A stretch of 5,224 bases of DNA from Acinetobacter sp. (lineage in GTDB: Bacteria > Pseudomonadota > Gammaproteobacteria > Pseudomonadales > Moraxellaceae): contig JASLIY010000350.1 in the NCBI GenBank assembly GCA_030152675.1, forward strand, positions 1 through 5,224, in the 5' to 3' direction. Both the position numbers and the translations under genes were made by a program. Positions 1-5,224 of this stretch are shown here, one piece after another. The notes below the pieces were generated by a model, which saw nothing but the letters and a program-made list of their open reading frames with translations, did no database searches and was not told where the DNA came from. Numbering within the stretch: position 1 is the stretch's first letter; the number at the start of each line of letters is the position of its first letter.

Positions 1-425
1 ATACTTCAGGACTCGATGTGCTGATCCGAGATTGGAAAGAACTCAAGTTAGAGATTCGGGTGGATCAACAGTTACATCATTTTAAAACGCCTTTAATTTT
101 CTTTGGCAACAATCAACTACAGTTGGCCGAGATGAAACTCAAAATCGCTGAATGTGTGAAGCAAGGTCTGGTTGCTGGTGTGGTGATGGCGAAAAGTGAT
201 AAGCTGACGGTGTTTAAAACACTCTTTCAGCTCATCAAAGGTGGCTTAGAGCAAGCGCCGGATATCTATAGCTTTAGTGCGGAAAATGTCAGCGTATATT
301 GCAAAAAAACACGCTTAACGGTCGCGATTGATGGTGAGATCGTGCAGATTGCACCTCCTTTAAATATTAAAGTCGAAAAAAATGCCTTAAACGTGATGGT
401 GCCTTATGTTGATTCATCTCTCTGA
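1..425 (+). CDS. Diacylglycerol kinase family lipid kinase, C-terminal part (5' end outside window)
   Basis: The frame is open from base 3 to the TGA at 423-425, so only the C-terminal portion is here (about 140 residues). It matches the C-terminal beta-rich domain of the DagK/YegS/BmrU lipid kinases. An FFGNNQ segment with the conserved Gly-Asn-Asn lies near the start. An AIDGEIV segment carries the Asp-Gly-Glu that is conserved in the family, and a P-L-x-I-x-V ... L-x-V-x-V-P ending closes the domain. The nucleotide-binding GGDGT motif should lie in the missing N-terminal part and cannot be checked. Members phosphorylate diacylglycerol or related lipids with ATP; the exact substrate cannot be told here. 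The internal GTG at 18 and ATG at 16 are not believable starts, because the reading frame continues upstream. The gene overlaps the next one by 20 bases, which suggests an operon with translational coupling. Confidence 0.82.
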   Translation, partial: TSGLDVLIRDWKELKLEIRVDQQLHHFKTPLIFFGNNQLQLAEMKLKIAECVKQGLVAGVVMAKSDKLTVFKTLFQLIKGGLEQAPDIYSFSAENVSVYCKKTRLTVAIDGEIVQIAPPLNIKVEKNALNVMVPYVDSSL

Positions 426-1185
426 TTTACACTTTGGCGCAGAGCGAGCGGAATGTATTGATGCGGTTCAGCGTTTTTGTCAGTTACATCAGCCGGAAAT
501 TGTTGTTGTTAGTGGAGATCTAACGCAGCGTGCACGTTTTAGAGAGTTTTATGCGTGTAAGCAATTTTTAAATTCGCTTGGAGTGCCATATTTTGTTGTC
601 CCTGGGAATCACGATATCCCGCTTTATCATCTTTGGAAGCGAGCCTTTAGACCCTTTGGTTATTATGAGTTGTTTTTTGGGGCACTTGAGCAAAATCTAG
701 AGACGGCACATTTTTATCTGATTGGATTGAACACTATTCGCCCCCGTTACCATACCAAGGGCAGTATCAGTAGTAGACAAATCAAACAAATAGACCAGAC
801 ACTACAACTGGCACCTCAGCATAAATATAAAATAATCGTCAGTCATCAACCCTTTTATACGGCACAAGCTGATCATCATCATATGGGAGATTGCCCAGTC
901 TTGGCACAAACCGCCTTAGAGCAATGGGGGCGACATGATCTGTATGCGCTGGTGCATGGGCATTTACATATTACCGCGGTCTATGATCTCAATCAGCAAT
1001 ATCATCTGGGTTTAACTCACCCTGTTTATGAAGTGCATGCTGGGACGGCGACCTCACACCGCCATTATAAAAAGACCCCGAATAGCTTTAATGTGATCAC
1101 TGAAAGTGGGGTGATCCAACACTATTTATATGATGAAAAACGGCATGAATTTGTACTTGAAAATAGCGTGGATTCATTTGCTTAG
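406..1185 (+). CDS. Calcineurin-like metallophosphoesterase (259 aa)
   Basis: This is a complete 259-aa protein with the full metallophosphoesterase motif series in order: D7 and H9 in SDLHFG, D38 in SGDLTQRA, N68 and H69 in PGNHD, H147 in SHQPF, and H186 and H188 in GHLH. These residues bind the two metal ions and the scissile phosphate in the family, so the enzyme should be an active cytoplasmic phosphoesterase. There is no signal peptide or membrane segment. The family includes CpdA-type 3',5'-cyclic AMP phosphodiesterases and many enzymes of unknown substrate, so I do not assign a substrate. The ATG at 406 is chosen because it places SDLHF at the very N-terminus as usual; it lies inside the end of the upstream lipid kinase gene. 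Only a weak Shine-Dalgarno (GATGGTG, about 395-401) precedes it, so coupling to the upstream gene is likely. The pairing with a lipid kinase gene hints at phospholipid or phosphomonoester turnover, which is inference only. Confidence 0.9.
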   Translation: MLIHLSDLHFGAERAECIDAVQRFCQLHQPEIVVVSGDLTQRARFREFYACKQFLNSLGVPYFVVPGNHDIPLYHLWKRAFRPFGYYELFFGALEQNLETAHFYLIGLNTIRPRYHTKGSISSRQIKQIDQTLQLAPQHKYKIIVSHQPFYTAQADHHHMGDCPVLAQTALEQWGRHDLYALVHGHLHITAVYDLNQQYHLGLTHPVYEVHAGTATSHRHYKKTPNSFNVITESGVIQHYLYDEKRHEFVLENSVDSFA

Positions 1186-1243
1186 CTAATAATGTGATAG
1201 ATGTGTAAAAAAAGCACAAAAAAATAAAAAAAAACTCAAGCTG

Positions 1244-1270
1244 CCCTTGAAGCGATTTTTTTCATCCCCA
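1244..1270 (+). promoter_or_regulatory. Sigma-32 (RpoH) heat-shock promoter of groESL
   Basis: The -35 element CCCTTGAA (1244-1251) contains the full RpoH core CTTGAA (1246-1251). A 14-base spacer separates it from CCCCA (1266-1270), the RpoH -10 core. This matches the known sigma-32 consensus and closely resembles the E. coli groE promoter. The predicted transcription start is about 1276-1280, leaving a leader of roughly 95-100 bases. Runs of A at 1207-1234 directly upstream resemble an UP element. A vegetative -10-like TAAAAT at 1322-1327 has no good -35 partner, so basal transcription from a second promoter is only a possibility. Confidence 0.85.
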
Positions 1271-1302
1271 CAAAAGTGACATGAATTTATTTTGATTTAT
1301 TT

Positions 1303-1340
1303 CTGATAGCGACGCATGGAATAAAATAGGTCGTTATCAG
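1303..1340 (+). promoter_or_regulatory. Stem-loop in the groESL leader
   Basis: CTGATAGCGAC (1303-1313) pairs with GTCGTTATCAG (1330-1340) to give 11 consecutive pairs, ten Watson-Crick and one G-U, around a 16-base AT-rich loop. It lies in the untranslated leader predicted from the sigma-32 promoter, 24 bases upstream of the groES Shine-Dalgarno. It is not CIRCE, the HrcA operator, whose sequence and 9-base spacing differ. It could protect the mRNA from 5' decay, act as a DNA operator (its loop holds a TAAAAT -10-like box), or modulate translation. The sequence does not decide between these. Confidence 0.55.
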
Positions 1341-1374
1341 TCATCTATATAGACTTAGTTTGATGGAGTTAAAT

Positions 1375-1665
1375 ATGAGCAACATTCGTCCATTACATGA
1401 TCGTGTCGTTATTCGTCGTGTTGAAGAAGAAACTAAAACTGCCGGTGGGATCTTACTTCCTGGATCTGCTGCTGAAAAACCAGCTCAAGGTGAAGTGATT
1501 GCAGTGGGTAACGGTCAAATCACTGATAATGGTGTACGTGCGCTTGATGTAAAAGTTGGCGATAAAGTATTGTTCGGTACTTATGCAGGCACAACTGTAA
1601 AAGTGGGCGGCGAAGAACTTCTCATTATGAAAGAGTCAGATATTTTGGCGGTTTTAGAAGCGTAA
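1375..1665 (+). CDS. groES: Co-chaperonin GroES (96 aa)
   Basis: GroES is the heptameric lid of the GroEL chaperonin: it caps the folding chamber when ATP is bound. The 96-aa product has the family start ([12 protein letters not shown], residues 4-15), a mobile loop at about residues 17-38 with the GroEL-binding hydrophobic tripeptide I26-L27-L28, and the GEVIAVG and VGDKVLFG beta-barrel strands. Length equals the usual 95-97 residues. The start is the ATG at 1375: GGAG (1365-1368) lies 6 bases upstream, and homologues begin M-S-N-I-R or M-N-I-R. Upstream in-frame TTG 1360 and ATG 1363 overlap this Shine-Dalgarno and are rejected. groEL follows after a 70-base gap with no terminator, so the two are co-transcribed from the sigma-32 promoter. 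Confidence 0.98.
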   Translation: MSNIRPLHDRVVIRRVEEETKTAGGILLPGSAAEKPAQGEVIAVGNGQITDNGVRALDVKVGDKVLFGTYAGTTVKVGGEELLIMKESDILAVLEA

Positions 1666-1711
1666 ATAGCTCGAAGCTTAAATAATCTTTAATCAATCAT
1701 CGCTATTGTAA

Positions 1712-3370
<1,659 letters not shown>

Positions 3371-3390
3371 GTCAGTCGATCATCTGATGT

Positions 3391-3421
3391 AAAAAAATCC
3401 TCGCATTGCGAGGATTTTTTT
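3391..3421 (+). terminator. Intrinsic terminator of groESL
   Basis: A perfect 14-bp inverted repeat (A7 + TCCTCGC at 3391-3404, loop ATT at 3405-3407, GCGAGGA + T7 at 3408-3421) starts 20 bases after the groEL stop. The GC-rich 7-bp core followed by seven T residues is a classic Rho-independent terminator. The A-run on the left makes it potentially active in both directions. Confidence 0.95.
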
Positions 3422-3493
3422 ATTAAAATCAAAAACATTGAGTAGTCGTGCACACTTGGTCTTGTAAGTTGTGATTGATTGCTCAGTAATAGT

Positions 3494-3530
3494 GATCAAT
3501 GGATTGGTGGCTTTTCACAATCAATTGATC
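3494..3530. repeat. 37-base imperfect stem-loop
   Basis: GATCAAT (3494-3500) pairs with ATTGATC (3524-3530); after one G-A mismatch GATTG (3502-3506) pairs with CAATC (3518-3522); after a bulged G, TG pairs with CA around a GCTTTT loop. That is 14 Watson-Crick pairs in 37 bases. No T-run follows, so it is not a terminator. It may be an operator, a processed RNA hairpin, or a small intergenic repeat. Confidence 0.5.
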
Positions 3531-3557
3531 CCAATCATACAATATTATGGTGCGGTT

Positions 3558-3585
3558 TAAGTTTAAGAATAAAATTTTAAACTTA
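3558..3585. repeat. 9-bp inverted repeat
   Basis: TAAGTTTAA (3558-3566) and TTAAACTTA (3577-3585) are perfect inverted copies separated by 10 bases. It lies about 85-110 bases upstream of the predicted promoter of the small coiled-coil gene. The arms are AT-rich, so chance is possible; a regulator binding site is the other reading. Confidence 0.35.
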
Positions 3586-3670
3586 GGGGAGTAATGGATT
3601 AAAAATATAAACAAACAAATTTTTAATTGCTTATATTGATGTGAAATGTGTACTAAATATTAGTTTTTGT

Positions 3671-3698
3671 TTGTTTTTTTTAATTAATGCTTTATCAT
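3671..3698 (+). promoter_or_regulatory. Possible sigma-70 promoter for the small coiled-coil gene
   Basis: TATCAT (3693-3698) matches the -10 consensus at five of six positions. TTGTTT (3671-3676) is a weak -35 with a 16-base spacer. The start would fall near 3705, about 25 bases before the ATG at 3731, which would exclude the upstream GTG start at 3641. The surroundings are AT-rich, so promoter-like strings are common here. Confidence 0.3.
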
Positions 3699-3730
3699 TT
3701 AATCAACTAATAATTTACATTGCTCAAATT

Positions 3731-3919
3731 ATGGAAAATAAACAACACCATTATGCTGATGCATTTGATGCCAGTACTGAACTCATTCAAATAAGAAAAC
3801 AGGAACTGAAGTGCTTATATCGAAAGATACAAGAGTACGAACAAATGATCGCACTATATCGGCAGGAGAAGCAGCAATTTATACAGCTGCTTGCAGGGGC
3901 TAAGACGGCGACTGAGTGA
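3731..3919 (+). CDS. Small predicted coiled-coil protein (62 aa), function unknown
   Basis: I do not recognise this protein. The 62-aa product is charged and glutamine-rich, without signal peptide or membrane segment. From about residue 19 it shows a regular heptad pattern: I19, L26, I33, I40, K47 and L54 at one core position, and L29, Y36, Y43 and F50 at the other. It should therefore form a helical coiled coil, probably a dimer or a partner-binding helix. The ATG at 3731 is chosen because composition becomes protein-like there; an upstream GTG at 3641 would add 30 low-complexity hydrophobic residues. No clear Shine-Dalgarno precedes the ATG, which lowers confidence. Codons such as AGA, ATA and CTA, absent or rare in groEL, indicate low expression or foreign origin. 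It converges on the regulator gene and overlaps its 3' end by 20 bases, so no terminator fits between them. Confidence 0.5.
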   Translation: MENKQHHYADAFDASTELIQIRKQELKCLYRKIQEYEQMIALYRQEKQQFIQLLAGAKTATE

Positions 3920-4280
3920 ATTCATCAATGATGGATTGGATCAGCTGTTTCTGTGCAATCGTTAGACTACGATATTTCAAGAAAAAATCCATATCTTTGC
4001 TATCACTTTCAATGCCTAAGGTGGCGTTAGTGTCTGTATCTCCAAATCTTAACCATTGATTGGTGACATTTAACCAGATTGACAACACTGTCAATTTATC
4101 TTGGTTTGGGATGGCCTTACCCAATAGCCAGTTATTTGCAGACTGAACACTGATTGCTTGACCCGAATAGCGGTTGTTAAACTCATTAGCCAAATAAGTT
4201 GGACTAATGGGATGTTTGGCTTGGGTGAGGGCTTGGTTTAAACGTTGTGCAAAAGCAGTTTTTTCTTGATGGTTACTCAT
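3900..4280 (-). CDS. Helix-turn-helix transcriptional regulator, XRE-like (126 aa)
   Basis: The 126-aa protein has an N-terminal lambda-repressor-like DNA-binding domain at about residues 8-80. Helix one begins FAQRLNQAL (10-18), and the turn region YLANEFNNRYSG (29-40) is followed by ISVQSANNWL (43-52), which fits a recognition helix. The domain ends in a GKAIPNQDKL...WL...WLRFG pattern known from a family of short proteobacterial regulators. The C-terminal helix (about 98-123, FFLKYRSLTIAQKQLIQSIIDEF) probably mediates dimerisation. There is no protease or sensor domain. Its target and signal are unknown. The start at 4280 (ATG AGT AAC) is preferred over an in-frame ATG at 4313, which has its Shine-Dalgarno only 1 base away and would add a hydrophobic 11-residue extension; neither start is certain. 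The 3' end overlaps the convergent coiled-coil gene by 20 bases. Confidence 0.82.
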   Translation of the reverse strand: MSNHQEKTAFAQRLNQALTQAKHPISPTYLANEFNNRYSGQAISVQSANNWLLGKAIPNQDKLTVLSIWLNVTNQWLRFGDTDTNATLGIESDSKDMDFFLKYRSLTIAQKQLIQSIIDEFTQSPS

Positions 4281-4308
4281 GATTGGAATGAATACTGAAA
4301 TTACACAT
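4273..4308 (-). CDS. Possible 11-codon leader peptide overlapping the regulator start
   Basis: On the - strand AAAGGA is followed after an ideal 6-base spacing by ATG (4308-4306), opening an 11-residue frame (MCNFSIHSNHE) that ends at TAA 4275-4273. Its end overlaps the regulator start in the string ATGAGTAA. The regulator itself has no good Shine-Dalgarno at ATG 4280, so reinitiation after this short frame would explain its translation. No homology can be expected for so short a peptide. Confidence 0.3.
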   Translation of the reverse strand: MCNFSIHSNHE

Positions 4309-4437
4309 ATCATATCCTTTTTTTTAAAATCTTGGTTTTTTTAATTGTTGTTTTTATTTACATTCATAAGCTTTTTTTAATAAATAAATCACTAAATATT
4401 TGAAATTTAATCGTCAAAAACGTTATTCATGCGATCA

Positions 4438-4446
4438 TGATATAAA
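4438..4446 (+). promoter_or_regulatory. Extended -10 promoter element before the candidate RNA
   Basis: TGATATAAA combines the TGn extension (4438-4440) with TATAAA (4441-4446), five of six to the -10 consensus. No good -35 is visible, which extended -10 promoters tolerate. The predicted start at about 4453 is one or two bases before the first helix of the candidate structured RNA, and this agreement is the main reason to list it. Confidence 0.35.
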
Positions 4447-4452
4447 TTAAAT

Positions 4453-4610
4453 CAATATAGGTTACTTACTGTTATTTAGACAGGCTAAATCAAAAAAACA
4501 TAAAAAACCTATATGTACACAAAGTTATAACTACCAGTGGGTCTGTGCTTTCAGGGCAGAGGTAGATATCGTAATGGGGAACTTTGTGTATTTCGCAATG
4601 AGTGGGAAAT
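4453..4610 (+). ncRNA. Candidate structured RNA, riboswitch-like, unassigned
   Basis: Helix A: ATATAGGTT (4455-4463) pairs perfectly with AACCTATAT (4506-4514), enclosing hairpin ATTTAG/CTAAAT (4474-4479 with 4485-4490). Helix B starts two bases later: TACACAAAGTT (4516-4526) pairs perfectly over 11 bp with AACTTTGTGTA (4580-4590). Inside helix B an asymmetric loop (ATAA against 14 bases at 4566-4579) leads to CTACC/GGTAG (4531-4535 with 4561-4565), a 6-base bulge AGTGGG, and TCTG/CAGA (4542-4545 with 4557-4560) under a loop. A short ATTTC/GAAAT hairpin (4590-4594 with 4606-4610) could follow, sharing A4590. The layout resembles an aptamer or ribozyme, but it fits no riboswitch, ribozyme, retron or attC consensus I know. 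No clear terminator marks the 3' end. Strand is set from the promoter element only; the reverse strand folds similarly. Confidence 0.4.
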
Positions 4611-4722
4611 GGAAAAATTATTTGGAATGATTAAAACTAAAATGTAATTGTTTAAATTTTATACATGCTGGGGAGTCGCTAATTTATTATTTATATTCTA
4701 TCCAGATATATAAGAAAAGTTA

Positions 4723-4830
4723 ATGAGTGACGAGATTCTGCACTGTAAAGCATGCATTGAGGATTTTAAAGATAAGTCATTGATGGGAATAATGCGAAAA
4801 AGCAAACATCAGGGTGGAATGTACTCATAA
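4723..4830 (+). CDS. Small open frame, 35 aa, doubtful
   Basis: ATG 4723 to TAA 4828 encodes 35 residues, starting MSDEILHCKACIEDFKD, with a C8-x-x-C11 pair that could bind metal. It is preceded by AAGAAAAG (4712-4719), a poor Shine-Dalgarno. No homologue is known to me and the frame is short enough to occur by chance. It lies downstream of the candidate RNA, so control by that RNA is conceivable but unsupported. Confidence 0.2.
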   Translation: MSDEILHCKACIEDFKDKSLMGIMRKSKHQGGMYS

Positions 4831-4882
4831 TAAATTTAAAGATAGCCCTTTTTTTTAGCTACGATAGATATTTCTTTCTGAA

Positions 4883-4995
4883 GGTCTGTTGCTGTTTTTT
4901 TGGTCGATTGAGCCATTGATTGATGAATGATTAACAGATTCCAATCAACGTTCTAAAAAAGCTCAAATACCAATCAGCACTTGCTGTTGCAGATC
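4883..4995. repeat. Long interrupted inverted repeat (113 bases)
   Basis: Six complementary segments occur in strictly nested order: GGTCTG/CAGATC (4883-4888 with 4990-4995, one G-U), GCTG/CAGC (4891-4894 with 4975-4978), TTGGT/ACCAA (4900-4904 with 4969-4973), TTGAGC/GCTCAA (4908-4913 with 4961-4966), TTGATTG/CAATCAA (4916-4922 with 4942-4948) and GAAT/ATTC (4925-4928 with 4938-4941). Internal loops separate them. The outermost right arm can instead pair with GATCTG at 5010-5015. No T-run follows on either strand. It may be an RNA gene or the decayed palindrome of a small mobile element. Confidence 0.4.
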
Positions 4996-5148
4996 GTATT
5001 CTCAAGAGTGATCTGTGATGCATGTGTTTTGAGTAACATATCAAAAAAACCTTCTAATTTAAACGTGCTTATAACGCCTAAATATATGCTCTTCATGTCG
5101 GTTTGAATGTCTCGTCAATCTTCTGATTTTACATAAATTCACCTTACG

Positions 5149-5173
5149 TCAATCATTAGTTGATAGTGATTGA
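5149..5173. repeat. 7-bp inverted repeat near the right-edge promoter
   Basis: TCAATCA (5149-5155) and TGATTGA (5167-5173) are perfect inverted copies with an 11-base spacer. The right arm overlaps the candidate -35 box at 5170-5175, so it is placed where an operator would act. The same heptamers recur elsewhere in this AT-rich sequence, so chance remains likely. Confidence 0.3.
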
Positions 5174-5199
5174 AACATTTTGATATGCTTTGATTAAAT
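5170..5199 (+). promoter_or_regulatory. Possible promoter for a gene beyond the right edge
   Basis: TTGAAA (5170-5175) and TTAAAT (5194-5199) are separated by 18 bases, and TGA (5191-5193) gives an extended -10. The start would be near 5206, so the transcript would run out of the window to the right. The downstream gene is not visible. Confidence 0.3.
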
Positions 5200-5224
5200 A
5201 TTAACCAATTGTTAGTTCTTTAAA

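Larger units (their letters stand above)
3422..3730. other. Intergenic region between groEL terminator and small coiled-coil gene
   Basis: About 300 AT-rich bases hold no believable gene on either strand. They contain an imperfect stem-loop (3494-3530), a 9-bp inverted repeat (3558-3585) and a possible promoter (3671-3698), each listed separately. The reading frame of the downstream gene stays open back through a GTG at 3641, but the extra 30 residues are low-complexity, hydrophobic and AT-driven, so I treat them as non-coding. Confidence 0.6.
4314..5224. other. 911-base region without a convincing protein gene, rich in inverted repeats
   Basis: No frame with convincing coding character was found on either strand. 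What can be supported is listed separately: an extended -10 box (4438-4446), a candidate structured RNA (4453-4610), a 35-codon frame (4723-4830), a long interrupted dyad (4883-4995), a 7-bp hairpin (5149-5173) and a promoter-like sequence near the right edge (5170-5199). I see no tRNA, rRNA, CRISPR repeats, transposase remnants or terminal repeats of an insertion sequence. The first 130 bases form the upstream region of the - strand regulator. Confidence 0.6.

Noticed and set aside
1341..1366. RNA-thermometer pairing of TCATC (1341-1345) with GATGG (1362-1366), covering part of the groES Shine-Dalgarno
   Set aside because: Only five pairs, one of them G-U, with a 16-base loop; too unstable to sequester the site at growth temperature, and sigma-32 control already explains heat induction.
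1665..1707. AATAGC/GCTATT pairing in the groES-groEL spacer
   Set aside because: Six pairs with a 31-base loop and no T-run; not a terminator or attenuator I can support.
3641..3730. GTG start extending the 62-aa protein by 30 residues to 92 aa
   Set aside because: The extension is low-complexity and hydrophobic from AT-rich DNA, has no Shine-Dalgarno, and a -10-like box lies inside it.
4455..4590. Retron-like layout (inverted repeats flanking folded RNA)
   Set aside because: There is no reverse transcriptase gene in the window, and the repeats form adjacent helices rather than flanking one msr-msd unit.
4590..4617. Possible XerC/XerD (dif-like) site: ATTTCGCAAT resembles the XerC half found in Acinetobacter plasmid dif modules
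   Set aside because: The expected XerD half (TTATGTTAA type) is missing at the right distance.
4811..4856. Possible terminator: AGGG (4811-4814) and CCCT (4846-4849) before a run of T at 4849-4856
   Set aside because: Only four pairs with a loop of over 30 bases; too weak to support.
4836..4916. 26-residue open frame on the - strand (starts MAQSTKKTATDLQK, ends KKKGYL)
   Set aside because: There is no Shine-Dalgarno, it overlaps the long dyad, and it is short and A-rich; the composition is plausible for a protein but not enough to call a gene.
3472..5173. Recurring heptamer TGATTGA / TCAATCA at 3472-3478, 4917-4923, 5149-5155 and 5167-5173
   Set aside because: Irregular spacing in an AT-rich background; also found at 1693-1699. 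Chance recurrence is the simplest reading.

Overview
The window comes from a moderately AT-rich gammaproteobacterium, most likely an Acinetobacter or a close Moraxellaceae relative. The evidence is the GroES and GroEL protein sequences, which look like those I recall from Acinetobacter, and the order lipid kinase / metallophosphoesterase / groES / groEL. The species cannot be told from this sequence alone.

Left part (1-1185): the 3' end of a diacylglycerol-kinase-family lipid kinase gene enters from outside the window. It overlaps by 20 bases a complete calcineurin-like metallophosphoesterase gene, and the two are probably translationally coupled.

Centre (1186-3421): a heat-shock groESL operon. 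A very good sigma-32 promoter (CCCTTGAA, 14-base spacer, CCCCA) lies upstream, followed by a leader with an 11-bp stem-loop that is not the classical CIRCE sequence. groES (96 aa) and groEL (544 aa) follow with identical Shine-Dalgarno spacing, and a strong intrinsic terminator closes the operon. The two proteins form the chaperonin folding machine; all the catalytic and substrate-binding residues I checked are present, with one conservative change (Ile for Leu at 234).

Right part (3422-4313): an intergenic stretch with two inverted repeats, then two small genes that converge and overlap tail to tail by 20 bases. One encodes a 62-aa predicted coiled-coil protein on the + strand. The other encodes a 126-aa helix-turn-helix regulator on the - strand. 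An 11-codon open frame with an ideal Shine-Dalgarno overlaps the start of the regulator and could be a leader peptide.

Far right (4314-5224): about 900 bases with no convincing protein gene. It is rich in nested inverted repeats. The best candidate for something undescribed is a structured RNA at about 4453-4610: an extended -10 box sits at the right distance before two adjacent closed helices (9 bp and 11 bp), the second holding an asymmetric internal loop and a capped hairpin, which is riboswitch-like architecture. A second long, interrupted dyad lies at 4883-4995. A promoter-like sequence near the right edge probably serves a gene beyond the window.
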